Assembly (NCBI GenBank): GCA_030123765.1
Contig: JASJXX010000006.1
Location: 1 to 59,696 of the forward strand
Reading direction: 5' to 3'
Length of the DNA stretch: 59,696 bases
DNA from: Actinomycetota bacterium
GTDB taxonomy: Bacteria; Actinomycetota; Acidimicrobiia; Spongiisociales; UBA5794
Shown: positions 8,094 through 17,481 of the stretch, in pieces
Layout of the letters: every line of letters starts with the position of its first letter
Numbering within the stretch: the stretch's first letter is position 1
Notes under the pieces: model-generated
Seen by the model: the letters and a program-made list of their open reading frames with translations, nothing else
Told to the model about the DNA's origin: nothing
The model's database searches: none
Translations under genes and position numbers: made by a program

Positions 8094-9437
8094 ATGCCGA
8101 TCGCGTACGTTGGCATCGGGTCGAACCTTGGTGATCGCCACGGGCATCTCAAGCATGCAATGCGAGGCATCGAGGCTCTGGGAACGATCGTTGCTGGTTC
8201 GCCGATGTATGAGACCGCACCCGTCGGCGGACCGGACCAGGGTCCGTTTCTCAACGCGGTCGCTGCTCTGGACACCGACCTCAGCCCGTACGCGTTGCTT
8301 CACGAAGTGCTCGGCATCGAGAGGGAGACCGGACGTGTCCGTCGTGAACGGTGGGGGCCCCGAACGCTCGACCTCGACATCCTGTGGTATGACGGGAAGA
8401 CGATCGATGAGGACGGTCTCACGATCCCCCACCCCGGGATCCGCGATCGGAGATTCGTGCTCGCGCCGCTCGCCGACGTCGTCCCGGGTCTCGCCGACTC
8501 CGATGGGCCCTACGCGGACGCGCTGGGCCAGGTAGCCGACCAGACGATCCAGCGAATCTCGGGGCCGTACGATACGCAGGAGCAACGTTGGATGGTCGGC
8601 ATCGAGGCAGCAACGGTGCTGACCGGTGACGGTGGTACGTTCCAGGTCGATACGCCAGCGGACTGGGAGAACCCGACCGGCGATATGTTCGGCGCGTTCC
8701 TATCGGCCGTTGTTCTCCGTGCCGTCGGCGAGGTCGCTGTCGGCCACCAGCCGTCTTCACTCACGTACCGCTTTGTGCATGGCGTCCCCCAGGGCGCTCA
8801 GATCGAGGTCGTTCCTGTCAAGGTCCGAGGGTCCGGGCGCTCCGCCGATTACGTCGTGTCGCTTCTGGTTGACGGGCGTGAGATGGGGCGAGCGTCCGTC
8901 TCTACCGTCACTGAGTCGAGGGCGGTCACGATCGCCCCGGAGATGCCGGGTGTCGTGCCACTCTCGAGGTGCACTCCCGTGGATGAGCTCTTCGCTCCAG
9001 TCGGCCGGCTGACCGGAGCTTCTATGCGAAGCTGGCGCCCGCTCGAACGATGGGACATCCCGGACCTCGTCGACGGCACAAGCGGAGTGTTCCGTGCGTG
9101 GAGCCCGAACCTGACCCTCGGCACGGAGGACCGATTTCTGCGAGCCGCGGCGATTCTAATGCCGATCGACGCGCTGATCTGGACGTCGACCATGCACCAA
9201 CTAGGGTTTCTCGGAAGCCGAAAGGTGGTTGTGACGCCGACCCTCGAATTCTCCGGACGGTTCCCTGACCTGGAACACGATCCCGGGTGGCATCTCAGTG
9301 AGGTGCACATCGAGCACATGACGGACCGATCCGTCTCCGGCACGATCCGCGTCTGGAGCGAAGACGGAAGCTACCTCTCTGTCGGCGCGTCCCACAACCT
9401 CGTGATCAGCGGCGAGAACCTGCTGGAGATCGTCTAG
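8094..9437 (+). CDS. folK: HPPK (FolK) fused to a TesB-like double-hotdog thioesterase domain
   Basis: 447 aa in a single open frame. Residues 1-160 are 6-hydroxymethyl-7,8-dihydropterin pyrophosphokinase: GIGSNLGDR, ETAPVGGPDQGPFLNAVAAL and RWGPRTLDLDILWY are all present. Residues about 170-447 look like an acyl-CoA thioesterase of the TesB-like double-hotdog type (GAFLSAVVLRAVGEV, HQPSSLTYRFVHG, VSLLVDGREMGRASVSTV). An internal ATG at 8592 (residue 167) has AGGAG 9 nt upstream, so a free thioesterase could also be made by reinitiation. No stop or frameshift separates the domains. The FolK half is certain. The thioesterase call is a fold-level judgement and its substrate is unknown. Confidence 0.85.
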   Translation: MPIAYVGIGSNLGDRHGHLKHAMRGIEALGTIVAGSPMYETAPVGGPDQGPFLNAVAALDTDLSPYALLHEVLGIERETGRVRRERWGPRTLDLDILWYDGKTIDEDGLTIPHPGIRDRRFVLAPLADVVPGLADSDGPYADALGQVADQTIQRISGPYDTQEQRWMVGIEAATVLTGDGGTFQVDTPADWENPTGDMFGAFLSAVVLRAVGEVAVGHQPSSLTYRFVHGVPQGAQIEVVPVKVRGSGRSADYVVSLLVDGREMGRASVSTVTESRAVTIAPEMPGVVPLSRCTPVDELFAPVGRLTGASMRSWRPLERWDIPDLVDGTSGVFRAWSPNLTLGTEDRFLRAAAILMPIDALIWTSTMHQLGFLGSRKVVVTPTLEFSGRFPDLEHDPGWHLSEVHIEHMTDRSVSGTIRVWSEDGSYLSVGASHNLVISGENLLEIV

Positions 9438-9540
9438 CAAGAGGGCGTGGGCTGTCCACTCTCGGTCGTGATGGTGCCGGGGGCACGCCCGCCGGAGACC
9501 CGACAGCCTGTCGAGCTACATCTCGATAGCCTACGGAGCC

Positions 9541-10578
9541 ATGCCCGACACGCAACCTACCGGCGTGCTGCTGCTTCAACTCGGCACTCCTGATTCCACC
9601 TCGACTAGAGATGTCCGTCGGTTCCTCGCCGAGTTTCTCTCCGATCCTCGTGTCATGGATGTGGCGACACCCATTCGCTGGCTGATCCTCAACGCTGTGA
9701 TACTGCCCTTCCGGCCGCGTCGCATAGCCGAGGCGTACCGGATGATCTGGTCAGAGGAGGGCTCCCCGCTCCTCCAGCACACCGAGGCTCTCACCAGCGA
9801 ACTCCGATCGAATCTTGGTGACGGCTACCTCGTCGACTTCGGGATGCGGTATGGCTCGCCATCGATCGCCGACGCACTCGAGAGGCTCATCGCCGGCGGC
9901 GCCACCGACATCCGAATCCTCCCGCTCTTCCCTCATTACGCTTCCTCCGCAGGTGGCTCCGCTACAGCGAAGACGATGGAGCTCCTCGCCGAGCGTTGGA
10001 ACGTCCCGGCAGTCTCGTTTCTCCCGGAGTTCTACGATCACCCGGGTTTCATCGCCGCTGTCGCCGGTGCAGCGAGTCGAGAGCTGGATCGATTCTCTCC
10101 CGACCACGTGCTCTTCTCCTACCACGGGTTACCGGAGCGTCAGGTGAGGAAGGCCGACTCGAGCGGAGGTCACTGCTTCGCTACCGATAACTGTTGCGAC
10201 GCCGTTGGGCCGGCGAACCGCAACTGCTACCGGGCACAGTGCTTCGCGACGACGAGAGCGGTCGTGTCCGAACTGAGTCTCTCGTCCGACTCGCACTCCA
10301 CGGCGTTCCAGTCGCGCCTTGCAGGCACGCCCTGGATCACGCCGCACACGGATCGCGTTCTTTACGACCTGTATGACTCAGGGATTCGCAGGCTCGCGGT
10401 ATTTACCCCTTCGTTCGTAGCCGACTGCCTCGAGACGCTCGAAGAGATCGGGATTCGGCTCCGCAAGCAGTGGATCGATCTCGGTGGTGAGGATCTGCTT
10501 CTTCTCCCGTGCGTCAACGAGACCCCCGTCTGGGTGGATGCAGTCTCCTCCATGGTGTCCACAGTGGAGCGGTCATGA
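9541..10578 (+). CDS. hemH: Ferrochelatase with internal Cys cluster
   Basis: 345 aa; inserts Fe2+ into protoporphyrin IX (or coproporphyrin in the alternative pathway). Conserved VLLLQLGTPDS start, catalytic His in FSYHGLPER (about residue 195), and FVADCLETLEEI with the catalytic Glu. Between about residues 208 and 230 there is a dense cysteine group (HC, CC, NCYRAQC; five Cys in 22 residues). That matches the known class of [2Fe-2S] protoporphyrin ferrochelatases whose four ligands sit in one short internal segment. First gene of the heme operon; hemF starts on its stop codon (ATGA). Confidence 0.94.
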   Translation: MPDTQPTGVLLLQLGTPDSTSTRDVRRFLAEFLSDPRVMDVATPIRWLILNAVILPFRPRRIAEAYRMIWSEEGSPLLQHTEALTSELRSNLGDGYLVDFGMRYGSPSIADALERLIAGGATDIRILPLFPHYASSAGGSATAKTMELLAERWNVPAVSFLPEFYDHPGFIAAVAGAASRELDRFSPDHVLFSYHGLPERQVRKADSSGGHCFATDNCCDAVGPANRNCYRAQCFATTRAVVSELSLSSDSHSTAFQSRLAGTPWITPHTDRVLYDLYDSGIRRLAVFTPSFVADCLETLEEIGIRLRKQWIDLGGEDLLLLPCVNETPVWVDAVSSMVSTVERS

Positions 10579-11459
10579 GCGTCGACCGGGACGAGCTCGT
10601 TGCTTTCTATACACAGCTCCAGACGGATCTCTGCACGAGATTCGCAGCACTCGACGGCACGGCGTCGTTCGGGACCGAGCGATGGGAGCGCAGCGGGGGC
10701 GGTGGCGGGACAACCCGGGTGCTCCAGGGCGACGGGCGACTTGAGAAGGCCGCCATCAATGTCTCTACGGTGTGGGGGCCGGTGCCCTCCAAGCTCTCCG
10801 AACGACTCGCCTCACGGGCGAGCGAGTTCTTCGCGACAGGGATCTCGATGATCTTCCATCCCCTCAACCCGCACGCGCCGACGATGCACGCCAACCTCAG
10901 ATACTTCGAGACCGACACCGGAGAGAGCTGGTTCGGCGGAGGCACCGATCTGACGCCGTACTACCTCTATGAGGATGACGCGACGCTATTTCACACCGCG
11001 CTCAGCGACGTCTGCGAACGCCACGGGATTGCGGATTATCCAGGTTGGAAGCAGCGCTGCGACGAGTATTTCTTCCTACCTCATCGCGGGGAAGCGAGGG
11101 GGGTTGGCGGGATCTTCTACGACCATCTCACCGAGGACATGGATGCGGTCGACACATTCCAGCGGGAACTCGGGTCTGCCATTGCGGATGTGTACACAGA
11201 GATCGTAGATCGGCGCGCCGACACGCCATACGGACCCGACCAGGAGCGTTGGCACCTCCAGAGACGGGGGCGGTACGCCGAGTTCAACCTCGCCATCGAT
11301 CAAGGGACGAAGTTTGGGCTCGAGACAGGAGCGCGGACCGAGAGTGTGTTGGCGTCGCTGCCTCCGCGCGTCCGATGGGACCACTCCGCGACGCCAGAGT
11401 CCGGCACACCCGAGGCCGACCTCGTCAAGGTGCTGCAACGACCGAGGGAGTGGACATGA
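10575..11459 (+). CDS. hemF: Oxygen-dependent coproporphyrinogen III oxidase
   Basis: 294 aa from ATG 10575, overlapping the hemH stop. Uses O2 to decarboxylate coproporphyrinogen III to protoporphyrinogen IX. Signatures: GGGTTRVLQGDG, NPHAPTMHANLRYFE and WFGGGTDLTPYYLYEDD (about residues 95-140), and RRGRYAEFNLAIDQGTKFGL. A coproporphyrinogen-to-protoporphyrinogen step is expected only in the protoporphyrin-dependent branch, so this gene helps define the pathway. The oxygen-independent partner HemN is in the same operon, suggesting use across oxygen levels. Confidence 0.96.
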   Translation: MSVDRDELVAFYTQLQTDLCTRFAALDGTASFGTERWERSGGGGGTTRVLQGDGRLEKAAINVSTVWGPVPSKLSERLASRASEFFATGISMIFHPLNPHAPTMHANLRYFETDTGESWFGGGTDLTPYYLYEDDATLFHTALSDVCERHGIADYPGWKQRCDEYFFLPHRGEARGVGGIFYDHLTEDMDAVDTFQRELGSAIADVYTEIVDRRADTPYGPDQERWHLQRRGRYAEFNLAIDQGTKFGLETGARTESVLASLPPRVRWDHSATPESGTPEADLVKVLQRPREWT

Positions 11460-11526
11460 TCACCACACTGCCGACTTGCTGTCGACGTCCACCGTCACAA
11501 GTCTTCGGTGGTATCTACAGGAGGGC

Positions 11527-12711
11527 ATGCTGAACGACTCACAGATCAGCTCAGTGTCATACGCCTATCCGGTGGTCCCTGGCGACGTTCGGGCAGGTCT
11601 GGTGACCGCGCTCGGAACGGTCGAGGCGGCGTTGGCCCGTTCTGCCGACGCGGGGATCCCGGCATTTGTGCTCTCCACGTGCCTACGGATCGAGATTGCT
11701 GTACCCGCGCCGATGGACCGGCTTGACGAGGCCTTGTCGCTCATCTTCCGTGAGACGCCGGCTGTGGACGGCTCTGTCCGCCGCTCGGGCACCGATGCGG
11801 TGGAACACCTCTTCCGGATCGTCTCCGGTCTCGAATCGCCGGTGGTAGGCGAACGAGAGATCCTCGTCCAGTTTCGTCAGGCGACGGCTGCTGCGGGCAA
11901 GCACGGAATGGCGAACGGTGCGTTCCGAAGCCTCTTTGACGCCGCTATCGCCACGGCACGGTCCGTACGCAGCGAGCTGCCTACCGATCCGCGGCGATCA
12001 ATGGCGTCGATCGCCGCCGGCCTCACCGCTCCTGCGGATCGCGTCGGCGTGCTCGGGCACGGGTCTATGGGCAGATCTGTCGCTGAGGCGCTGCTCGCGT
12101 TACCTCACCGGCCAGTCGTCGAGGTCTTCGTCCGTCGTCCGGAAGCGATCGAGATGGAGGGGGTCATTGTTCGGTCCCTGGGTGAAGCGCCTTCGGCGCT
12201 GGTGACCCTGCCAGCGGTCATCTCAGCGACCTCTGCCAAGACTCGATTGATCCCCGCTGTCGAGCTAGCCAGAATTTTCGCCGATCGCACCGAGCCCCTG
12301 ACGCTGATCGATATGGCCATGCCGCCAGACTTCTCTCCCACGGAGGAGACTGCGGTTCGCTATTACGACATCGACGACCTGGCTGGCCTGTCGCGCGACC
12401 GCAACTCGAGAGGTCGAGCAGATCGCATGGTCGCGGAATCAGCCGCCGAATTCGCGCATAAGATCTGGGCGAGCAAGCATACGGGAAGCCTCATCGAGCA
12501 TCTCTTCGACCAGGCGGACGATGCTGTTGCTGAGGTCGTTGAGCGGCTCGCCGGGAAGCTCACCTCCCCTCAGGACCGGGCGCTCCTCGAACAGGCAGCT
12601 CACACAGCGACGAGGAAGATTCTCCACAGGCCCGTCCACTACCTATCAGGTGACGGTGCCAAGGAGGCGGCCACGGTCGCTGCAGCGTTCGGAATCGACC
12701 TTGACGACTGA
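11527..12711 (+). CDS. hemA: Glutamyl-tRNA reductase
   Basis: 394 aa from ATG 11527, preceded by AGGAGGG. First committed step of C5 tetrapyrrole synthesis: Glu-tRNA(Glu) to glutamate-1-semialdehyde with NADPH. Catalytic Cys in LSTCLRIEI (about residue 50; the usual STCNR has Leu in place of Asn). SGLESPVVGEREILVQ and the NADP-binding GHGSMGRSVAEALL (about residue 180) are present, with a C-terminal dimerisation helix region. A 67-nt gap separates it from hemF, the largest in the operon, so an extra promoter there is possible. Confidence 0.94.
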   Translation: MLNDSQISSVSYAYPVVPGDVRAGLVTALGTVEAALARSADAGIPAFVLSTCLRIEIAVPAPMDRLDEALSLIFRETPAVDGSVRRSGTDAVEHLFRIVSGLESPVVGEREILVQFRQATAAAGKHGMANGAFRSLFDAAIATARSVRSELPTDPRRSMASIAAGLTAPADRVGVLGHGSMGRSVAEALLALPHRPVVEVFVRRPEAIEMEGVIVRSLGEAPSALVTLPAVISATSAKTRLIPAVELARIFADRTEPLTLIDMAMPPDFSPTEETAVRYYDIDDLAGLSRDRNSRGRADRMVAESAAEFAHKIWASKHTGSLIEHLFDQADDAVAEVVERLAGKLTSPQDRALLEQAAHTATRKILHRPVHYLSGDGAKEAATVAAAFGIDLDD

Positions 12712-13561
12712 CCTCACTCTTGCAACCCGGGGCTCGAAGCTCGCGCTCGTCCAATCCCAACATGTGGCAGCCGCCATCACGCAATCCTTCCCCGACGTCA
12801 CCGTTCGGCTCCTGACCATCGAGACCACAGGTGATCAGGATCGCACGACAGCAGTGACCGAGCTCACCGAGCTCGGCGCATTCGTCCGGTCGGTGCAAGC
12901 CGCTGTCCTCGACGGCCGCGCCGACCTGGCCGTGCACTCGGCGAAGGACCTCCCCGTGGCTGGACCCGACGGCCTGATCAGTTTTTATCCGACGCGCGGA
13001 GACGCTGCAGACGCGCTCGTCGGAGCATCTCTCGAGGGGCTGCCGACAGGGGCGACGGTCGGGACAGGCAGCCCGCGCAGGGAGGCCCAACTTCGCGACC
13101 TACGAGCCGATCTTCATGTTGTCCCGATCCGAGGCAACGTCGACACGCGTGTCTCGCTCGCTACAGGCGGATCGCTCGACGCTGTCGTCCTCGCCGTCGC
13201 CGGCCTGGACCGGGTCGGGCTCTCAGGTCATATCTCCCACCGGTTCTCCACGCAGGAGATGGTCCCGGCCCCCGCACAGGGAGCCCTGAGCATCGAGACT
13301 CGGCCAGCAACGCTTGCTGCGGAGATCGCAGCCAGTCTTGAGGACGGGGAGACGAGGGCAGCGGTCGATGCCGAGAGGTCACTGCTGGAGATCACGGGTG
13401 CGGGTTGCCGCTCTGCACTGGGTGCCTTCGCCAGAGTGAAGGGGGACCGGCTCGCAATGGATGCCTTCGTGTCTGACGAACGCGGATGTCGGCGAACATT
13501 CGTCGAAGCAGACGATCCCATTGCTCTCGCGAAGATGGCGATGCAGGAACTGGGTCTGTGA
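12701..13561 (+). CDS. hemC: Hydroxymethylbilane synthase (porphobilinogen deaminase)
   Basis: 286 aa from TTG 12701, which overlaps the end of hemA by 11 nt; no ATG or GTG fits the conserved LTLATRGSKLALVQSQ start. Polymerises four porphobilinogens into hydroxymethylbilane. The dipyrromethane-cofactor Cys lies in ITGAGCRSALGAFA (about residue 232). HSAKDLP, VGTGSPRREAQL and VPIRGNVDTR are present. The TTG has no strong ribosome site of its own, so translation is probably coupled to hemA. Confidence 0.93.
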   Translation: MTTDLTLATRGSKLALVQSQHVAAAITQSFPDVTVRLLTIETTGDQDRTTAVTELTELGAFVRSVQAAVLDGRADLAVHSAKDLPVAGPDGLISFYPTRGDAADALVGASLEGLPTGATVGTGSPRREAQLRDLRADLHVVPIRGNVDTRVSLATGGSLDAVVLAVAGLDRVGLSGHISHRFSTQEMVPAPAQGALSIETRPATLAAEIAASLEDGETRAAVDAERSLLEITGAGCRSALGAFARVKGDRLAMDAFVSDERGCRRTFVEADDPIALAKMAMQELGL

Positions 13562-13563
13562 CG

Positions 13564-14247
13564 ATGCGCCTCGGACTCACCTCAACGCCGGATCGGATCG
13601 ACGCCCTCACCGTGGAGGCCGCGAGGCTAGATTTCGATGCAGTCCCGCTTCCGTGCATTCGCGTCGATGTGACTCCAGGAGGTGTTGCGAGCCTCGCTGC
13701 AGCCGTGTCAGATGCTGATGTACTCGTCATCACCTCTGCCCGCACCGTGGAGTTACTCGGATCCGCCGGTCTTCCGCAACTCCCGATCGTCGCTGTCGGC
13801 CCCGCAACAGCGAACGCGGTTGAGGATGCAGGAGGCGATGTCGTGTGGACCGGATCGGATGGGATCCACCGCCTCGCCGACGAAGCACAGGGCCTTCTCG
13901 TTGGCCGGAGGATCATCGTCGCGGGGGCGTCGAACACCGCGAGCGAGAGTGTGGAGCAGCTGGGGCGAACGGCGCGCTCCATCGTGTCGGTTCCGCTCTA
14001 CGTCACGGTGCCCGTCGCACCAGCCGACGATCCCGTTGATGCGGTCATCTTCGGATCACCGACCGCTGTCGTCGGATGGCTCATGTCACGCGAGCTCTCC
14101 CACCTCATGATTGGAGCGATCGGGGGGACCACAGCTGCAGCGCTGCGGGAGCGAGGCGTTGAACCCGACGTCGTCCCCGAAGGACCGGGGTTCACGAACA
14201 CGATTGAAGGCATGGCCGCCCGGCGGCTCGAGAGGAGCGCACCGTGA
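13564..14247 (+). CDS. hemD: Uroporphyrinogen-III synthase
   Basis: 227 aa from ATG 13564; an in-frame GTG at 13558 overlapping the hemC stop is an alternative. Closes hydroxymethylbilane with D-ring inversion. HemD is poorly conserved; the evidence is the two-lobed alpha/beta pattern ([12 protein letters not shown] in lobe one, [16 protein letters not shown] in lobe two), the [22 protein letters not shown]-terminal segment, and its place between hemC and hemB. Shorter than typical HemD by a little. hemB starts with a GTGA overlap. Confidence 0.88.
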   Translation: MRLGLTSTPDRIDALTVEAARLDFDAVPLPCIRVDVTPGGVASLAAAVSDADVLVITSARTVELLGSAGLPQLPIVAVGPATANAVEDAGGDVVWTGSDGIHRLADEAQGLLVGRRIIVAGASNTASESVEQLGRTARSIVSVPLYVTVPVAPADDPVDAVIFGSPTAVVGWLMSRELSHLMIGAIGGTTAAALRERGVEPDVVPEGPGFTNTIEGMAARRLERSAP

Positions 14248-15227
14248 GCAGTTACCCGGCAGCACGGTCCCGGCGGTTGCGCCGCACTCCTGCGCTGCGC
14301 CGGCAGGTCACCGAGACCCGGCTCGACGCTTCCATGTTCGTACTACCCGTCTTCGTCGTCCCTGGGAACGGTATCCGCAAGGAGATCTCGTCGATGCCGG
14401 GAAACTATCAGCTCTCAGTCGACGAGCTCATTCCACTCGCCCAGGAGGCCGAGGCCCTGGGTGTGGGCGGGATGCTCTTCTTCGGGATCCCGGAGACGAA
14501 GGATGAAGAGGGCACGCCCGCGTGGGATCCCGAGGGGCCCGTGCCACAAGGCATCGCCGCGATCAAGGAACACGCTCCAGACCTCGTGACATGGGCTGAC
14601 GTCTGTCTGTGTGAATACACGAGCCATGGGCACTGTGGGATCGTCAAGGGTGGCGTCGTGGACAACGACGCCACGCTCCCGCTTCTTGCCAGGGCAGCGC
14701 TCGCCTACGCCGCCGCCGGCGCTGACGTCATCGCTCCCTCAGATATGATGGATGGACGTGTCGGCGTGATACGGAGTGTCCTCGACGCGGCTGGCTTCAC
14801 TGATCGTGCCATCTGTTCGTACTCCGTGAAGTACGCATCGGCCTTCTACGGCCCATTCCGCGACGCCGCCGACTCTGCCCCCGCGTTCGGAGACAGGCGC
14901 ACCCACCAGATGGACCCACCGAACGTTCGAGAGGCCCGTCGCGAAGTCGAGCTCGACATCCTCGAAGGTGCCGACATGGTCATGGTCAAGCCCGCAGGTC
15001 CCTACCTCGACGTCATCAGAGAGGTCAGGGGGATGGTCGACCTCCCCGTCGTTGCCTACCAGGTATCCGGAGAGTTCTCGATGGTGAAGGCCGCAGCAGA
15101 GCGAGGTTGGATCGACGGTGAAAGGGTCATGATGGAGTCCCTCACGGGGATTGTCCGGGCAGGGGCTGACATCGTGCTCACCTACTTTGCCATAGACGCC
15201 GCCCGTGTCCTGAAGGAGAACCGGTGA
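14244..15227 (+). CDS. hemB: Delta-aminolevulinic acid dehydratase (porphobilinogen synthase)
   Basis: 327 aa from GTG 14244. Condenses two 5-aminolevulinates into porphobilinogen. The zinc-type cysteine triad is visible in [13 protein letters not shown] (about residue 120), so this is a zinc rather than Mg-only enzyme. The two active-site lysines lie in [16 protein letters not shown] and [12 protein letters not shown]. Normal length. Stop-start overlaps at both ends (hemD and hemL) indicate a tightly coupled operon. Confidence 0.96.
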   Translation: MSSYPAARSRRLRRTPALRRQVTETRLDASMFVLPVFVVPGNGIRKEISSMPGNYQLSVDELIPLAQEAEALGVGGMLFFGIPETKDEEGTPAWDPEGPVPQGIAAIKEHAPDLVTWADVCLCEYTSHGHCGIVKGGVVDNDATLPLLARAALAYAAAGADVIAPSDMMDGRVGVIRSVLDAAGFTDRAICSYSVKYASAFYGPFRDAADSAPAFGDRRTHQMDPPNVREARREVELDILEGADMVMVKPAGPYLDVIREVRGMVDLPVVAYQVSGEFSMVKAAAERGWIDGERVMMESLTGIVRAGADIVLTYFAIDAARVLKENR

Positions 15228-16489
15228 GCAGCGCCTGGGATCGAGCGAACGAGCTGATGCCCGGCGGGGTGAACTCCCCCGTGCGAGCATTCGGAGCCGT
15301 TGGCGGTGTGCCCCCGTTCATTGCATCCGCCCGCGGCCCGTATCTGCGAACCACGGACGGCGACGAACTCATCGACTTCATCGCATCGTGGGGCGCGATC
15401 GTATTTGGCCACGCCGACCCTGACGTGGTCGACGCCATCGCGAAGGCGGCGGCCAGGGGCACGACGTACGGTCTCCCCACGCTCGGGGAAGTGGAGTTCG
15501 CTGAGCAGGTGACGACGATGGTCCCGTCGATACAGATGTTGCGCATGGTCAACTCAGGGACGGAGGCGACAGCGTCGGCGCTTCGGCTCGCCCGCGGGGC
15601 CACCGGCCGGGACGTCCTCATCAAATTTGAGGGCTGCTACCACGGGCACGCCGACGCGTTTCTCGTGAAGGCCGGCTCGGGATTAGCGACCTTCGGCGAG
15701 CCCGACAGCCCGGGTGTTCCTGAAGGGACTGCAGCCACGACCCGGACGGTCCGGTTCAACGATCTTGACTCCGTAGCCGCCGCCATGACGCCCGGCGACG
15801 TCGCCGCGGTGATCGTCGAGCCGGTCGCCGGCAACATGGGCGTCGTGCCACCCGAGTCAGGCTTTCTCGAAGGGCTCCGCAGACTCACCGAACGCAACGG
15901 TGCGCTGCTCATCTTCGATGAGGTCATGACCGGTTTCCGAGTTGGTCCCCAAGGGGCGCAAGGTCGCTACAACATCGACCCCGACCTGACGACGCTCGGC
16001 AAGATCGTTGCCGGGGGAATGCCTGCGGCCGTCTTCGGCGGACGCCGCGACCTGATGTCACAGATGGCGCCCTCAGGGCCGGTGTACCAGGCCGGCACAC
16101 TTGCAGGGAACCCGATCGCGGTGGCTTCGGGATTGGTGACGTTGCGGCGCATCACGTCGGACCCGGCGTTGTATGACCGACTCGAGGCAGCGGGTCAGGA
16201 ACTTGAGACCCGTCTGACGCGCGCGATGCGAAGGCACGGCATCGACGGAACCGTGCAACGCGTCGGGGCGATGCTCACCTTGTTCTTCGGCCCGACCGTC
16301 GTACGGTCGTGGGACGACGCAGCCGTTGTCGACCGCGAACGCTTTACCCGCTACTTCCAGGGGGCGTTGCGACGCGGTGTGATGCTGCCACCGTCGCCGT
16401 TCGAAGCGATGTTCCTGATGGACGCTCACACCGACGTGCTCGAGACCGCCGCAGCTGCCCTCGAATCGGCGATCGGAGATGCCGCGTGA
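15224..16489 (+). CDS. hemL: Glutamate-1-semialdehyde 2,1-aminomutase
   Basis: 421 aa from GTG 15224. PLP enzyme converting glutamate-1-semialdehyde to 5-aminolevulinate. Signatures: [13 protein letters not shown] (start), [38 protein letters not shown] and the PLP lysine in [18 protein letters not shown] (about residue 262). Length is typical. Together with hemA it shows the C5 route; no ALA synthase is present. Confidence 0.96.
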   Translation: MSSAWDRANELMPGGVNSPVRAFGAVGGVPPFIASARGPYLRTTDGDELIDFIASWGAIVFGHADPDVVDAIAKAAARGTTYGLPTLGEVEFAEQVTTMVPSIQMLRMVNSGTEATASALRLARGATGRDVLIKFEGCYHGHADAFLVKAGSGLATFGEPDSPGVPEGTAATTRTVRFNDLDSVAAAMTPGDVAAVIVEPVAGNMGVVPPESGFLEGLRRLTERNGALLIFDEVMTGFRVGPQGAQGRYNIDPDLTTLGKIVAGGMPAAVFGGRRDLMSQMAPSGPVYQAGTLAGNPIAVASGLVTLRRITSDPALYDRLEAAGQELETRLTRAMRRHGIDGTVQRVGAMLTLFFGPTVVRSWDDAAVVDRERFTRYFQGALRRGVMLPPSPFEAMFLMDAHTDVLETAAAALESAIGDAA

Positions 16490-17481
16490 CAAGGCTTCTC
16501 GACACTCTCGCGTTGCGACCGACCGATCGCAGACCCATCTGGGTAATGCGTCAGGCGGGAAGATACCTACCCGAGTATCTCGAGCTGCGGAGCCGCCACG
16601 CGTTCCAGGACGCTATCCGCGATCCGAAGGTCGCCTCCGAGATCACGCTCCAACCCATCCGCCGCTTTGGCTTCGATGGGGCAGTCATCTTCGCCGACAT
16701 CATGACTCCGCTCGAGGCCATGGGGGTCGACGTGACGTTCGACCCTGGCCCGAGGCTCACACCTATGAGTCTGGCGGAGATCGCCGACCTCCCCGATCTC
16801 GATCCCGACCGGATCGCACACGTTGCAGAGACACTCCGGCTCGTAAGGAGAGAGGTACCAGAGGACGTGACCGTCATCGGATTTGCGGGCGCACCGACGA
16901 CGCTCCTCGCGTACCTTCTGGAGGGGAGCGGCTCCAAGGAGTACCTCGTCCTGAGAAGAGCGATGCATGAGGAGACTCCCGAGTTGGAGGCGGCCATCGC
17001 GAAGCTCGCCACCAGCATGCACGCCTACCTCGGGATGCAGATCGAGGCGGGAGCCCAGGTCGTGCAACTCTTCGATTCGTGGGCGGGGACACTCCCCCGG
17101 AGCATCCTCGAGGAGAGGGTGTTCCCGGCGGCCCGAGACACCCTCTCCGACCTCGAGGCTCCCACGATCTACTTCGCTCCAGGTGCAGGTCACGCGCTCG
17201 GATCCATGAGGGATGTCGGTGCGTCGGGGTACGGTGTCGACTGGCGCATTCCGATCGATGAGGCGTGGGACCAGCTCGGACCCGCCGTCGCGGTCCAGGG
17301 CAATCTCGACCCCGCGGTACTCCTCACGAGCCCCGATCGTGTCCATGCCGCCGTCCGTGCGCTGATAGAGCGCACCGCCGGACGCCCCGGCCACATCGTC
17401 AATCTTGGCCATGGCATCGACCGTCGGACACCCCTCGAGAACGTCGCCGCACTCGTCGCTGCTGTCAAGGAGTCGAGCTGA
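16486..17481 (+). CDS. hemE: Uroporphyrinogen decarboxylase
   Basis: 331 aa from GTG 16486, overlapping the hemL stop. Removes four acetate carboxyls from uroporphyrinogen III. Conserved RRPIWVMRQAGRYLPEY (about residues 15-31), FADIMTPLEAMG, GFAGAPTTLLAYLLEG, and the C-terminal NLGHGIDRRTPLENV. Length is slightly short but within the family range. hemN starts on the last base of its stop (TGATG). Confidence 0.96.
   Translation: MTRLLDTLALRPTDRRPIWVMRQAGRYLPEYLELRSRHAFQDAIRDPKVASEITLQPIRRFGFDGAVIFADIMTPLEAMGVDVTFDPGPRLTPMSLAEIADLPDLDPDRIAHVAETLRLVRREVPEDVTVIGFAGAPTTLLAYLLEGSGSKEYLVLRRAMHEETPELEAAIAKLATSMHAYLGMQIEAGAQVVQLFDSWAGTLPRSILEERVFPAARDTLSDLEAPTIYFAPGAGHALGSMRDVGASGYGVDWRIPIDEAWDQLGPAVAVQGNLDPAVLLTSPDRVHAAVRALIERTAGRPGHIVNLGHGIDRRTPLENVAALVAAVKESS

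Noticed and set aside
9443-9490. GGGCGTG/CACGCCC inverted repeat before hemH as a regulatory hairpin
   Set aside because: Arms are 34 nt apart and only 7 bp long, easily expected by chance in GC-rich DNA.
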